Below are positions 53,227 through 62,841 of a DNA stretch of 64,000 bases, one piece after another; positions within the stretch are counted from its first letter, which is position 1, and each line of letters opens with the position of its first letter. The stretch comes from Rhodovarius lipocyclicus (GTDB lineage: Bacteria > Pseudomonadota > Alphaproteobacteria > Acetobacterales > Acetobacteraceae). A model generated the notes under the pieces. That model saw only the letters and a list, made by a program, of their open reading frames with translations. It was not told the DNA's origin and did no database searches. The stretch covers positions 1 through 64,000 of the forward strand of contig NZ_JAAABL010000009.1 of the NCBI RefSeq assembly GCF_009900765.1. Reading direction: 5' to 3'. The position numbers and the translations under genes were made by a program.

Positions 53227-54344
53227 TCTGGCTGGCCGCCGCTTCCCTGGTCTCCTGGCTGGTTCTGCTGTTCGCGCGCGGCTGGTTCTGGACCGGGCGC
53301 GACGATGACAGCGCGGTGCCTGCCGATCCGGCGCATTGGCCGGACGTGACCGTCGTCATCCCCGCGCGCGACGAGGCGCCGAGCATCGCCGCCACCGTGC
53401 GCTCCGTGCTGGCGCAGGATTACCCGGGGCGGATCAGCCTGTTCGTGGTTGATGACCGCTCCTCCGACGGCACCGGCGCCATTGCCCGCGCGGCGGGCGA
53501 TGAGCGCCTGACGGTGGTGCAGGGCCAGGGCCGGGCGGAGGGCTGGACCGGCAAGCTGTGGGCCTTGCAACAGGGCCTCGATGCCGCGAAGCCCACCACC
53601 CCCTACATCCTGTTCACCGACGCCGACATCACCCACGCCCCTGACAGCCTGCGCTGCCTGGTGGCGCGCGCCGAGGCGGGCGGGCTGGTGCTGGTCAGCC
53701 TGATGGCCAAGCTGCGCTGCGAGAGCGCGGCCGAGCGCTGGTTCATCCCGGCCTTCATCTACTTCTTCCAGATGCTCTACCCCTTCCGCTGGGCCAATGA
53801 CCCGCGCGCCCGCACGGCCGCCGCCGCCGGGGGCTGCGTGCTGCTGCGCCGCGCGGCCTTCGAGGCCGCGGGCGGGCTGGCCAGCATCCGCGGCGCCATG
53901 ATCGACGACTGCACCCTGGCCGGCGTGATGAAGCGCCAGGGCCCCATCTGGCTGGGCCTGACGGAGCGCGTGCACTCCCTGCGGGCCTGCGAGACGGTCG
54001 AGCCCATCCGCAAGATGGTCGCCCGCACCGCCTATGCGCAGCTGCGCTATAACCCCTTCCTGCTGGTGGGGATGCTGGCGGCGCTGTCGCTGGTGTTCCT
54101 GGCGCCCCCGCTGCTGGCGCTGTGCGGGCCCGGCTGGGCGCGGGCGCTGGGCGCGCTGGCCTGGGCGGGGATGGTGCTGTCCTATGCCCCCACCCTGCGC
54201 CGCTATGGGCTGGGCGTGTGGCGCGGGCTGGCCCTGCCGGGCATCGCATTCTATTACATGCTCTTCACGCTCGACAGCGCCATCGCCGAATATCGCGGGC
54301 GCGGCGGGATGTGGAAGGGCGAGGCCGCGCCGAAGCGGCCGTGA
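53223..54344 (+). CDS. hpnB: Hopanoid-associated glycosyltransferase HpnB
   Basis: A 373-residue membrane-bound GT2 enzyme. One N-terminal membrane helix (residues about 2-19), then VTVVIPARDEAPSIAATVRSVLAQDYPG, VVDDRSSDGT, FTDADITH, an acceptor/base region around MIDDCTLAG, and three or four C-terminal membrane helices (about 270-350). This matches HpnB, likely a glycosyltransferase in side-chain extension of hopanoids. The GTG start at 53223 overlaps the hpnA stop (GTGA). An 80-bp gap separates it from the cyclase gene. Confidence 0.93.
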   Translation: MIWLAAASLVSWLVLLFARGWFWTGRDDDSAVPADPAHWPDVTVVIPARDEAPSIAATVRSVLAQDYPGRISLFVVDDRSSDGTGAIARAAGDERLTVVQGQGRAEGWTGKLWALQQGLDAAKPTTPYILFTDADITHAPDSLRCLVARAEAGGLVLVSLMAKLRCESAAERWFIPAFIYFFQMLYPFRWANDPRARTAAAAGGCVLLRRAAFEAAGGLASIRGAMIDDCTLAGVMKRQGPIWLGLTERVHSLRACETVEPIRKMVARTAYAQLRYNPFLLVGMLAALSLVFLAPPLLALCGPGWARALGALAWAGMVLSYAPTLRRYGLGVWRGLALPGIAFYYMLFTLDSAIAEYRGRGGMWKGEAAPKRP

Positions 54345-54424
54345 ACTAGCCGCCATGTTGCACCCCGGGGGTGCCTTATGGCTTCGCACAAGCCCCGTTC
54401 CTGGCGTAGAAACGCCGATCAGGG

Positions 54425-56458
54425 GTGATTTCTCAGGGGATTCCGGTTTTGCCCAGACTGCATGAACTCGCCTTGGCCCCGGCCGCCGAGGCGCCGCGCG
54501 GCAAGATCCTCGACGCCGCCATCACCCAGGCGCGTGAGTCGCTGCTGAGCCGCCAGAACGCCGACGGCCATTGGGTGTTCGAGCTGGAGGCGGATGCCAC
54601 CATTCCCGCCGAATACGTCATGCTCCAGCGCTTCTTCGGCAAGTCCGACCCGGCGCGAGAGGCCGCGATCGGCCGCTATCTGCGCCGGTTGCAGGAGCAG
54701 GAGGCACCGACCGCCCAGGGCGGCTGGCCGCTGTTCCATGGCGGGGTGCTGGATGTCTCATGCTCGGTGAAGGCGTATTTCGCCCTGCGCCTGATCGGCG
54801 ACGCGCCGGACGCGCCGCACATGCAGCGCGCGCGTGACGCCATCCTGGCCAAGGGCGGCGCCGCCCGCAGCAACGTGTTCACCCGCGGCACGCTGGCGCT
54901 GTTCGGCATGGTGCCCTGGCGCGCCGTGCCCGTGATCCCGCCGGAAATCATGCTGCTGCCCAGCTGGTTCCCCTTCCATATCGGCAAGATCAGCTACTGG
55001 GCCCGCACCGTGGTGGTGCCGCTGACGGTGGTGAACGCCCGCCGCCCGAAGCCGCTTTCCCCCATCGGGTTCGACCTGCGCGAACTGTTCGTGCAGCCGC
55101 CCGAGGAAGTGAAGGAATGGCCCGGCGGCGCCCATCAGCAGGAGCCCTGGGCCACCCTGTTCCGCGCCCTGGACTGGGCGCTGCAGCGCGCCCAGCGCCT
55201 GTTCCCCCGCACCCACCGCGCCCGCGCCGAGGCCGCCTGCGAAGCCTTCGTGACCGAGCGCCTGAACGGCGAGGACGGGCTGGGCGCCATCTATCCGGCC
55301 ATGGCCAACGCCATCTGGATGTACCATTGCCTGGGCATCCCCGACACCGACCCGCGCGTGGTCACCGCCTGGGCTGCCATCGAGAAGCTGGTGTGCGAGC
55401 GAACCGACGGCGAGGTGTATGTCCAGCCCTGCCTGTCCCCGGTGTGGGACACGGCGCTGGCCAGCCACGCCCTGCTGGAGGCCGGCGGCGATGAGGCGGC
55501 CGACGCCGTGAAGCGCGGCCTCGATTGGCTGGCGGAGCGCGAGATCACCGATGTGGTGGGCGACTGGGCCTGGCAGCGGCCGGACCTGAAGCCGGGCGGC
55601 TGGGCCTTCCAGTACGCCAACGCCCATTACCCCGATGTGGACGACACCGCCGTGGTCGCGCTGGCGATGGACCGCTACCGGCGAGAGCACGCGCCTCTGG
55701 GCGAAAAGTCCGAGGCCGCCGTGACCCGCGCGCGGGACTGGGTGGTGGGCATGCAGTCCAAGGGCGGCGGCTGGGGCGCCTTCGACGCCGACAACAACTA
55801 CCACTACCTGAACAACATCCCCTTCGCCGACCATGGCGCCCTGCTGGACCCGCCGACCGCCGACGTGACGGGCCGCTGCCTGGCCATGCTGGCGCAGCTG
55901 GAGGAGACCGACACCCGCCCCGCGCGCGAAGCGGTCGAATACATGCTGGCCGAGCAGGAGCAGGATGGCGCCTGGTATGGCCGCTGGGGCGTCAACTACG
56001 TCTATGGCACCTGGTCGGCGCTGACGGCGCTGAACGCGGCCGGCCTGTCGCACCAGCACCCCGCCATGCGCCGGGCCGTCGCCTGGCTCGAATCCCGCCA
56101 GAACGCCGATGGCGGCTGGGGCGAGGATGGCGACACCTATCCGGGTCGTGGCGGCACGAAGCCCGATGAGCTGAGCCGGCCGGGGGTCAGCACATCCTCC
56201 CAGACCGCCTGGGCGCTGCTGGCGCTGATGGCGGCCGGTGAGGTGGACAGCCCCGCGGTCGCGCGCGGCGCGCGCTGGCTGCTGGAACACCAGAACGCCG
56301 AGGGCGAGTGGGACGAGGAAGACTACACGGGCACGGGTTTCCCGCGCGTGTTCTACCTGCGCTACCACGGCTATCGCCGCATCTTCCCGCTGTGGGCGCT
56401 GGCGCGGCTGCGGAACCTGCAGACCGGGAACAGCCGGAAGGTGAGCGTGGGGCTGTAA
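54425..56458 (+). CDS. shc: Squalene-hopene cyclase
   Basis: The 677-residue monotopic cyclase turns squalene into hopene/hopanol (also called HpnF). The protonating motif is DVDDTA with D404-V-D406-D407; the QW repeats, such as QNADGHWVFELE, QSKGGGWGAFD, EQEQDGAWYGRWG and QNADGGWGED, run through the sequence; YHCLGIPDTD and GFPRVFYLRYHGYRRIFPLWAL are family landmarks. Length is normal. It starts with GTG at 54425 (MISQGIPVLPRLHEL). hpnC, D and E (squalene synthesis) are not in the window and must be elsewhere. Confidence 0.97.
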   Translation: MISQGIPVLPRLHELALAPAAEAPRGKILDAAITQARESLLSRQNADGHWVFELEADATIPAEYVMLQRFFGKSDPAREAAIGRYLRRLQEQEAPTAQGGWPLFHGGVLDVSCSVKAYFALRLIGDAPDAPHMQRARDAILAKGGAARSNVFTRGTLALFGMVPWRAVPVIPPEIMLLPSWFPFHIGKISYWARTVVVPLTVVNARRPKPLSPIGFDLRELFVQPPEEVKEWPGGAHQQEPWATLFRALDWALQRAQRLFPRTHRARAEAACEAFVTERLNGEDGLGAIYPAMANAIWMYHCLGIPDTDPRVVTAWAAIEKLVCERTDGEVYVQPCLSPVWDTALASHALLEAGGDEAADAVKRGLDWLAEREITDVVGDWAWQRPDLKPGGWAFQYANAHYPDVDDTAVVALAMDRYRREHAPLGEKSEAAVTRARDWVVGMQSKGGGWGAFDADNNYHYLNNIPFADHGALLDPPTADVTGRCLAMLAQLEETDTRPAREAVEYMLAEQEQDGAWYGRWGVNYVYGTWSALTALNAAGLSHQHPAMRRAVAWLESRQNADGGWGEDGDTYPGRGGTKPDELSRPGVSTSSQTAWALLALMAAGEVDSPAVARGARWLLEHQNAEGEWDEEDYTGTGFPRVFYLRYHGYRRIFPLWALARLRNLQTGNSRKVSVGL

Positions 56459-56541
56459 AAGCCCCGCAACCATTCGCCTTCCCGGCGGTTATTTCCCTGC
56501 ACGCGACCCCGGAATATCCCGGCCGCGAAACAGGGAAACCC

Positions 56542-56724
56542 ATGATGCGTAAGATTGTGATGGCGCTGGCGCCGGTTCTGCTTCTGGCGACGCTGGCCGC
56601 CTGCAACGGCCCCAACCGCACCTTCGGTGAGCGCGTGCGCGACACGGTGGACCCGCCGAGCGGCCCGGTGGAGCGCGCCGGCCGCGCCGTGGACCGCACC
56701 GTGGACCGCGTGACGCCGAACTGA
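56542..56724 (+). CDS. Very small lipoprotein of unknown function
   Basis: A 60-residue protein with a lipoprotein signal peptide: MMRKIVMALAPVLLLATLAAC, lipobox LAAC with the acylated Cys at residue 21. The 39-residue mature part (NGPNRTFGERVRDTVDPPSGPVERAGRAVDRTVDRVTPN) is charged and contains two AVDRTVDRV-like heptads, suggesting a short helix at the outer or inner membrane surface. I do not recognise a family; similar entericidin-like or 'hypothetical lipoprotein' genes are common. ATG 56542 or 56545 are both possible. An 83-bp gap separates it from shc; membership of the hopanoid operon is unclear. Confidence 0.72.
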   Translation: MMRKIVMALAPVLLLATLAACNGPNRTFGERVRDTVDPPSGPVERAGRAVDRTVDRVTPN

Positions 56725-56731
56725 TCGGCCT

Positions 56732-57880
56732 TCAGGCCACCCGCCGCAGCTCCGCGATCGCGCAGATGATGTGATACATGGAGCTGCTGCGGGCCGGTTC
56801 GGCCACGAAGCTGCCATCGGGCAGCAGGCGGTCGTACAGGCTGCCCAGGGGCGGTTTAGCGAAATACAGCTTCAGCCCCGCGAAGGCCGCCGGGATGTCC
56901 GCCGTGCCCTCGGCCAGGCCCAGCGCATGCATGGCCGCGGCGGCCTTCAGGCGTTCGGTCTGCGGCCACAGCCGGGCCTTGGCGGAATGGGGCGTGCCGT
57001 CCAACAGCACCGAATCCACCGCGACCCCGCGCGTGGCGCAGATGCCGTGGCGCAGGCCGTGGCGCCAGATGCGCTGGGCGAGCGCGGTGTGGTCGTCGCC
57101 GCCCACATCCTTCAGCCGGCACAGCAGCCAGGCCCATTCGAACTGGTGCCCGGGTTCCGTGATCAGCCCTTCCTCGCCGGGGGCGGGGGACCAGTCCATG
57201 GCGAAATATTCGGGCAGGGCTCCCGCTTCCAGGTCGAACAGCGTGTCCCGCGCGAAGGCGGCCCAGCGGTTGGCGCGCGCGATATCCGGCGCCGCCCCGC
57301 CCGAGGCCCGGGCGATCGCCACCGTGGCTTCCAGCAGGTGCATATAGGGGTTCTGCCGGCGCGGCGGCTGGGGCAGCAGCTCCCCCTCCCACAGGCCTGA
57401 GGGCGGGCGCGCCCAGTCGCGTTCCAGCCATTCCAGCATCGCCCGCGCCTCATCCAGCAATTCGGGGCGGTTCAGCGGGCCGGAGCATTCGGCCAGCGCG
57501 AAGGCGGTGAAGGCCTGGTCGTACAGGTCGCGGTCGGCGCGATCGACCTGGGCGTCATCGGTCAGCCGGTGCACCACGCCGCCCTGGGGGTGGCGGCACA
57601 CGCCGCGCAGCAGGGCCAGCCCCGCCTCGGCGTGTTCGCGCCAGGGGCCATCCCAGCCCAGCCGCCCGGCCTCCACCGCCGTATAGGCCATGCGGGCCTG
57701 CACGAAGCTGCGGCGCGGGCCGCGCAGGGGCTGCCCCGCATCGTCCAGCAGGTCCACATAGCCGCCATGGGCGGGGTGCCGCCCGGCGGAAAACCACAGC
57801 GGCAGGGCCTGGTGGAACAGCCAGTCCTGGGCCTGGGCCAGGGTGGAGCGGAGGGCGGTGGGCGCCTGGGTATCGGGCAT
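56732..57880 (-). CDS. N-acylglucosamine 2-epimerase/mannose isomerase family (AGE)
   Basis: A 382-residue (alpha/alpha)6-barrel enzyme. Active-site segments are visible: ARMAYTAVEAGRLGW, QAFTAFALAECSG, PEYFAMDW, EPGHQFEWAWLL (catalytic His), RLWPQTERLKA (second His absent, W and E as in YihS-like forms) and SSSMYHI at the end. Relatives isomerise mannose/fructose or epimerise GlcNAc/ManNAc; the substrate is not decided. It starts 1 base after the folD stop, so both are on one message. Confidence 0.9.
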   Translation of the reverse strand: MPDTQAPTALRSTLAQAQDWLFHQALPLWFSAGRHPAHGGYVDLLDDAGQPLRGPRRSFVQARMAYTAVEAGRLGWDGPWREHAEAGLALLRGVCRHPQGGVVHRLTDDAQVDRADRDLYDQAFTAFALAECSGPLNRPELLDEARAMLEWLERDWARPPSGLWEGELLPQPPRRQNPYMHLLEATVAIARASGGAAPDIARANRWAAFARDTLFDLEAGALPEYFAMDWSPAPGEEGLITEPGHQFEWAWLLCRLKDVGGDDHTALAQRIWRHGLRHGICATRGVAVDSVLLDGTPHSAKARLWPQTERLKAAAAMHALGLAEGTADIPAAFAGLKLYFAKPPLGSLYDRLLPDGSFVAEPARSSSMYHIICAIAELRRVA

Positions 57881-58720
57881 TCAGCCTCCGCGCCGCGCGA
57901 TGGCGGCGTCCAGCGTGTTTTCCAGAAGGCAGGCGATGGTCATGGGGCCGACGCCGCCGGGCACCGGGGTGATGGCGGCGGCGCGCTCCGCGGCCTCGGC
58001 GAAGGCCACGTCGCCCACCAGCCGGCCATCGGCCAGCCGGTTGATGCCGACATCGATCACGGTCGCCCCGGGCTTCACCCAATCCCCGCGCACCATCTCC
58101 GGGCGGCCGACGGCCGCGACCAGGATGTCCGCACGGGCGCACTCCGCTGGCAAGTCACGGGTGCGGGAATGCGCGATGGTCACGGTGCAGTCGGCGGCCA
58201 GCAGCAATTGCGCCATGGGCCGGCCCACGATCTGGCTGCGGCCCAGCACCACGGCGCGCGCGCCGCGCAGCTCCGTGCCCTTCAGCAGGTGCATCACGCC
58301 GCGCGGCGTGCAGGGCACCAACCCCGGCTGGCCGCTGGCCAGCTTGCCCGCGTTCATGGGGTGGAAGCCGTCCACGTCCTTCTCGGGTGCCACCGCGTTG
58401 ATGGCGGCCTGGGTGTCGATCTGCGCCGGCAGGGGCAGCTGCACCAGGATGCCGTCCACGGCGGGGTCGGCGTTCAGCTCCGCGATCCGCGCCAGCAGCG
58501 CCGCCTGCGTCGTATCCGCCGGCAGGTGGATGGTGCGGGAGTTGAAGCCCGCTTCCTTCGCCGCCTTGTCCTTGTTGCGGACATAGACGCCGCTGGCCGG
58601 GTCATCGCCCACGCGCACCACCACCAGCCCGGGCGCATAGCCCAGCGTGGCGATGCGGGCCTTGAGCCCGGCGCGGAGTTCGGCGGCGACCGCCTTGCCG
58701 TCGATGACGCGCGCGGTCAT
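57881..58720 (-). CDS. folD: Bifunctional methylene-THF dehydrogenase/methenyl-THF cyclohydrolase
   Basis: A 279-residue one-carbon enzyme. Catalytic Lys segment [14 protein letters not shown], then [12 protein letters not shown], the '[14 protein letters not shown]' loop, NADP motif [14 protein letters not shown] and [16 protein letters not shown] at the end. Length is as usual. ATG 58720 shares one base with the yggT stop (TGATG), which shows coupling. With yggT and the AGE gene it forms a tight three-gene run. Confidence 0.97.
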   Translation of the reverse strand: MTARVIDGKAVAAELRAGLKARIATLGYAPGLVVVRVGDDPASGVYVRNKDKAAKEAGFNSRTIHLPADTTQAALLARIAELNADPAVDGILVQLPLPAQIDTQAAINAVAPEKDVDGFHPMNAGKLASGQPGLVPCTPRGVMHLLKGTELRGARAVVLGRSQIVGRPMAQLLLAADCTVTIAHSRTRDLPAECARADILVAAVGRPEMVRGDWVKPGATVIDVGINRLADGRLVGDVAFAEAAERAAAITPVPGGVGPMTIACLLENTLDAAIARRGG

Positions 58721-59031
58721 CAGAAATACAGCCCGCTGGTGATCAGCTTGGTCTGGATGGCCGCGACCAGGATGGTCAGCGCCTGGATCAGCAGCAGCAC
58801 CACGATGGGCGAGATGTCGATATTGCCGAAATTCGGCATCCGGTCGCGCACCGGGCGCAGCACCGGCTCGGTCACGCGCTGGAAGAAATCCGCGATGGAC
58901 CACACCATGCGGTTGCGCGTGTCGAGGATGTTGAAGGCGATCAGCAGCGACAGGATCGCCGCGATGATGATGGCCCAGGAAAACAGCTGCAGCACGGCGT
59001 GCAGCAGGAAGAACACGGCGTTGAGCAGCAT
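58720..59031 (-). CDS. YggT family membrane protein
   Basis: A 103-residue membrane protein with two hydrophobic helices (about 10-32 and 75-95) and the conserved loop [31 protein letters not shown], which identifies the YggT family (CcmF-independent c-type or FtsZ-linked membrane-protein roles have been proposed). ATG 59031 starts directly at the first helix. It is the first gene of yggT-folD-AGE. Confidence 0.92.
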   Translation of the reverse strand: MLLNAVFFLLHAVLQLFSWAIIIAAILSLLIAFNILDTRNRMVWSIADFFQRVTEPVLRPVRDRMPNFGNIDISPIVVLLLIQALTILVAAIQTKLITSGLYF

Positions 59032-59105
59032 GGGGCTTGGGGCTCCTGTAGGGCGCGTGCGGAAACTAGGGATTGGGCGCCCTACAAGCAAGCGCGCACC
59101 CCCCG

Positions 59106-59135
59106 CTTGACTTCCCCCCGCACCCCGGGCACACA
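59106..59135 (+). promoter_or_regulatory. Candidate promoter of tRNA-Ala
   Basis: CTTGACT at 59106-59112 matches the strong alphaproteobacterial -35 core CTTGAC. Seventeen bases later comes CACACA at 59130-59135, a poor -10. A start near 59142 would lie about 8 bases before the tRNA. The -10 match is weak, so this is a candidate only. Confidence 0.4.
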
Positions 59136-59149
59136 CCCGCCACCTGGAC

Positions 59150-59225
59150 GGGGCTGTAGCTCAGTTGGGAGAGCGCGTCGTTCGCAATGACGAGGCCAGG
59201 GGTTCGATTCCCCTCAGCTCCACCA
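59150..59225 (+). tRNA. tRNA-Ala(CGC)
   Basis: A 76-nt cloverleaf with encoded CCA. Acceptor GGGGCTG pairs with CAGCTCC and contains the G3:U70 wobble that marks alanine tRNA. D-arm GCTC/GAGC, anticodon stem CGTCG/TGACG with loop TTCGCAA (anticodon CGC at 59183-59185, reading GCG), T-arm AGGGG/CCCCT with TTCGATT. No tRNA operon partners are close. Confidence 0.97.
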
Positions 59226-59249
59226 GGTCCTCTCCCCTTCTCCCGACAA

Positions 59250-59930
59250 TCAGCGCGCTTCGAGCACCGATGCGTGCACCCAGCCGATGGGCGTGCCGCG
59301 CTCACCCACCTGGTACCAGCCGCCCGGCGCCTCGCCGATCACCTCGAGCGTGCTGGAGGCGGGAAGGGTGCGGATCACCTCGCCGCCGCGCGTCGCGCTG
59401 CGCAGGTTCGCCGCCCCGCGTGAGGAGACGGTGACCGTCCCGATCGGCCGCGCGGGTTCGGGCGGGGCCGCGGCGGCTTGCGCCGCGGGCTCGGCATCCG
59501 GCGCGCCGGGGGAGGGCAGGGGCGGGAAGTTGCGCGCCATCACCCGCGCGCTCGCGGGGCCGCCGCCCTCGAAACAGCGATCCGTCATTTCCAGGAACAC
59601 GCGGGAGGCCTCCGGGCCCGTCGCGCCGAGGACGAGGTTCGTCACCCGTGGCGCCTCCCCGGTGAAGGACACGACGGCGACATAGGGCACATAGGGTGCG
59701 TCCGTCCCGCCGGCCACCGTCGAGCGGCCGCAGACCGCCAGGGTGCCCGGCATGGCCTGCCCGAAGACCTGGACGCCCCGCCGCTGTGTGCCCGGCACCC
59801 GCAGCCGGGCCTGCAGCGCCGTGTCCACGGCCGCCTTCGCCGCCGCCTCCCGGCCTGAGGGCGCGGCCGCGCCCTGCTCGTTGCACGCGGCGCAGGCGAT
59901 GACGGCGGAGAGGGCGAGGATGGCACGCAT
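59250..59930 (-). CDS. SH3-domain lipoprotein
   Basis: A 226-residue exported protein. Lipoprotein signal: [20 protein letters not shown], acylated Cys at residue 13 or 16. A middle part of unknown fold (about 35-130, [27 protein letters not shown]) precedes an Ala/Pro linker and a bacterial SH3 domain (about 160-226: [33 protein letters not shown] and GWYQV...GWVHASVL). SH3b domains bind peptidoglycan or peptides; the middle resembles no family known to me. The gene is divergent from hrpB (119-bp gap) and convergent with the tRNA. Confidence 0.85.
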   Translation of the reverse strand: MRAILALSAVIACAACNEQGAAAPSGREAAAKAAVDTALQARLRVPGTQRRGVQVFGQAMPGTLAVCGRSTVAGGTDAPYVPYVAVVSFTGEAPRVTNLVLGATGPEASRVFLEMTDRCFEGGGPASARVMARNFPPLPSPGAPDAEPAAQAAAAPPEPARPIGTVTVSSRGAANLRSATRGGEVIRTLPASSTLEVIGEAPGGWYQVGERGTPIGWVHASVLEAR

Positions 59931-60049
59931 GTCATGGTAACGCGGATGCCCGGGCGGCGTTGCCGCGCGCCTGTCGAAATGCCGCGTCCCGCCATGCCAT
60001 CCTTGGCTGGCTTGCCAGGGCGCGCCGTGCCCGCGATACCGGGCCACCC

Positions 60050-62539
60050 ATGCTCCCCGAACCCCATCTGCCGATCCATGAGGCCCTGCCGGGCCTGCTC
60101 GCCACGCTGAACGCCGGTTCCGCCGCCGTGCTGGTGGCACCCCCGGGCGCGGGCAAGACCACGCTGGTGCCCATCGCGCTGCTGGACCAGCCCTGGGTGG
60201 CCGGCGGGCGCATCCTGGTGCTGGAACCCCGGCGCGTCGCCGCCCGTGCCGCCGCGCGCCGCATCGCGGAACTGCTGGGCGAGAAGCTGGGCGAGCGCGT
60301 GGGCCTAGCCACCCGGCTCGACCGCGTCTCCGGCCCCGATATGCGCATCGAGGTGGTGACGGAGGGCCTGCTGGTCCGCCGCCTGCAATCCGACCCCGGG
60401 CTGGATGGCGTGGCCGCCGTGCTGTTCGACGAGGCGCATGAGCGCCATTTGGACACCGACCTGGCCCTTGCCTTGTGCCTGGATCTGCAACGCAGCCTGC
60501 GGCCGGAGCTGCGGCTGATCGCCATGTCCGCGACCCTGGATGGCGGCGCCTTCGCGGGCCTGCTGGGCGCGCCGATGATCGAGAGCATGGGCCGCGCCTA
60601 TCCGGTCGAGGTCTTCCACCGCCCGCGCGAACTCAAGGACGCCCGCGAACTGCCCGATGCCATGGCGGGCACCATCCGCGAGGCGCTGCGCACCCATCCC
60701 GGCGACGTGCTGGCCTTCCTGCCCGGCTGGGGCGAGATCCGCCGCACCGCCGAGCGGCTGGGCGGGCTCGACGTGGATGTGCTGCCCCTGCATGGCGAAC
60801 TGCCCCCCGCCGAGCAGGACCGCGCCCTGACCCCCGGGCCCCGCCGCAAGGTGGTGCTGGCGACCTCGATCGCGGAGACCAGCCTGACCGTGCCGGGTGT
60901 GCGCATCGTGGTGGATGGCGGCTTCCGCCGCGCGCCGCGCCTCGACCCGGCCTCGGGCCTGTCGCGCCTGACCACCCAGCGCATCAGCCGCGCGGCGGCC
61001 GAACAGCGCGCGGGCCGCGCCGGCCGCACGGAACCCGGCGTGGCCTATCGCCTCTGGACCGAGGCGCTGCACCGCGGCCTGCCGCAGCAGGAAAAGCCCG
61101 AGATGCTGGAGGCCGAGCTGGCCTCCTTCGCGCTGGATTGCGCGGCCTGGGGCTCCACCCCCGCCGACCTGCCCTTGCTGGACCAGCCGCCCGCCGGCAC
61201 CTTCGCCGCCGCGCGCGCCGTGCTGCGCGCGCTGGATGCGCTGGACGCCCAGGGCCGCATCACCGAGATGGGCCGCCGCATGGCCCGCCTCGGCACCCAT
61301 CCGCGCTTCGCCCGCATGATGCTGGCCGCGCGCGATGAGGGCGAACGCGCCCTGGCCGCCGACCTGGCCGCGCTGCTGGAGGAACGCGACCCCATCCGCG
61401 ACCGCGAGGCCCCGGCCGACATCGCCCAGCGGCTGGAATTGCTGCACGGCATGGACCACCCGCATGCCGACCGCGCCACCCTGTCGCGCATCCGCCGCTC
61501 CGCCGAGCAGCACCGCCGGCGCCTCGGCCTGTCATCCCGCGCGCTGCCGGGGGGGGAGGCCGGGCCTTTGCTCGCCGCGGGCTTCCCGGACCGCATCGCC
61601 GCCCGGCGCGGCGTGATGGAGGGGGCGTTCCGCCTGGCTGGGCTGGATGCCTATGGCGGCGCCCCGGGCCCCGGCGCCCGCACCCTGGCCAATGACCCGC
61701 TGCGCAAGGCCCCCCTGCTGGCCGTGGCCGAGCTGGAGCTGGCGGGCACCGAGGCCCGCATCCGCATGGCCGCGCCCCTGGATCTGGCTCTGCTGGAGGC
61801 CCGCTTCCCCGAGCGCCTGCGCTGGCAGGAAGGCGCCGTGCTGGATGCGCGCACCGGCAGTGTCTCCGCCCGCCGCCGCCGCCTGTTCGGCCCCCTGGTG
61901 CTGGAGGACACGCCCAGCCCCAACCCCGACCCCGCCGCCCTGGCTGAGGCCCTGGCCCAGGCCGCCGCCGAGCGCGAGCTGCGCGACCTGGACTGGGCCG
62001 AGAGCACCCGCCAGCTGCAGGCCCGGGTGGCGCGGATGCGCGCGCTGGATGGCGCGGCCTGGCCCGACCTCTCGACCGCCACCCTGGCCGCCACGGCGCG
62101 GGAGTGGCTGCCGGTGTGGCTGGGCGGCATGACCAAGCTGTCGGAGCTGCGCGGCCTGGACACCCACAACCTGCTGGCCGGCATGCTGAGCCAGGAGCAG
62201 CGCCGCGCGCTGGACAAGGACCTGCCCACCCGCCTGCCCCTGCTGGCCGGGCGCAGCGCCGGGCTGGACTACACGCACGAAATCCCTCGCCTGGAGGCCC
62301 GCGCCCAGCACCTGTACGGCATGACCGCCACGCCGAAGCTGGCGGGCGGGCGGGTGCCGCTGCACATCGCGCTGCTGAGCCCGGCGGGCCGGCCGATCGC
62401 CATCACGGCCGATCTGGCGGGGTTCTGGGCCGGGGGCTGGCTGGATGCGCGCAAGGACATGCGCGGGCGCTATCCGAAGCACGACTGGCCGGAAAACCCG
62501 GCGACAGCGCAGCCCCCGCCGGAGAAGCCGAGGCGGTGA
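60050..62539 (+). CDS. hrpB: ATP-dependent RNA helicase HrpB
   Basis: An 829-residue DExH helicase. Walker A PPGAGKTT (residues 31-38), DEAH at 127-130 in LFDEAHERH, motif III SAT, motif V ATSIAETSLTVPGV, motif VI QRAGRAGR, then HA2 and the HrpB C-terminal domain with EDTPSPNPDP and GMTATPKLAGGRVPLHIALLSPAGRPI at the end. The family role in bacteria is poorly known; E. coli hrpB mutants are viable. ATG 60050 begins at the usual N-terminus; the open frame to 59960 reads the promoter region. Confidence 0.95.
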   Translation: MLPEPHLPIHEALPGLLATLNAGSAAVLVAPPGAGKTTLVPIALLDQPWVAGGRILVLEPRRVAARAAARRIAELLGEKLGERVGLATRLDRVSGPDMRIEVVTEGLLVRRLQSDPGLDGVAAVLFDEAHERHLDTDLALALCLDLQRSLRPELRLIAMSATLDGGAFAGLLGAPMIESMGRAYPVEVFHRPRELKDARELPDAMAGTIREALRTHPGDVLAFLPGWGEIRRTAERLGGLDVDVLPLHGELPPAEQDRALTPGPRRKVVLATSIAETSLTVPGVRIVVDGGFRRAPRLDPASGLSRLTTQRISRAAAEQRAGRAGRTEPGVAYRLWTEALHRGLPQQEKPEMLEAELASFALDCAAWGSTPADLPLLDQPPAGTFAAARAVLRALDALDAQGRITEMGRRMARLGTHPRFARMMLAARDEGERALAADLAALLEERDPIRDREAPADIAQRLELLHGMDHPHADRATLSRIRRSAEQHRRRLGLSSRALPGGEAGPLLAAGFPDRIAARRGVMEGAFRLAGLDAYGGAPGPGARTLANDPLRKAPLLAVAELELAGTEARIRMAAPLDLALLEARFPERLRWQEGAVLDARTGSVSARRRRLFGPLVLEDTPSPNPDPAALAEALAQAAAERELRDLDWAESTRQLQARVARMRALDGAAWPDLSTATLAATAREWLPVWLGGMTKLSELRGLDTHNLLAGMLSQEQRRALDKDLPTRLPLLAGRSAGLDYTHEIPRLEARAQHLYGMTATPKLAGGRVPLHIALLSPAGRPIAITADLAGFWAGGWLDARKDMRGRYPKHDWPENPATAQPPPEKPRR

Positions 62540-62549
62540 AAGGGGAGGG

Positions 62550-62832
62550 GGCTTCGCCCCCCCAGGCCCCCCACCAGGGGGCGCTGCCCCCTGGACCCCC
62601 GCCAGGACCGTGCTCGGTCCTGGACCTAGATCAGTTTAGCGCTACACCTTGGAAGGGCGTTTCTTGTTGATTTTTATAATGAAAATGGCGCTCAATATGG
62701 CAAGGTGAGGCGCCAATCCGATGGGTTCCAAGGGCCTTTCGGCCCCTGGGGTGTGGGACTTCGCCCCACGGTTTGGGGCGGGGTCGTCAGGGGCAGAGCC
62801 CCTGACTGGGGGCCAGGGGGCAAAGCCCCCGG
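62550..62832. repeat. Modular intergenic repeat, copy 4 (diverged)
   Basis: Fills the space between two convergent genes. Order: CCAGGGGGC-GCT-GCCCCCTGG (about 62575-62593); perfect stem CCAGGACCG-TGCT-CGGTCCTGG (62602-62623), different in sequence from the caps of other copies; AT-rich core about 62632-62722 with TGTTGATTTTTATAATGAAA; stem CCAAGGGCC-TTTC-GGCCCCTGG (62728-62749); then GC hairpins such as CAGGGGCAGAGCCCCTG (around 62789-62805). The core is the most diverged of the four but keeps TTGATnTTTATAAT and GGCGCCAA. Confidence 0.8.
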
Positions 62833-62841
62833 ATGCTTCCC

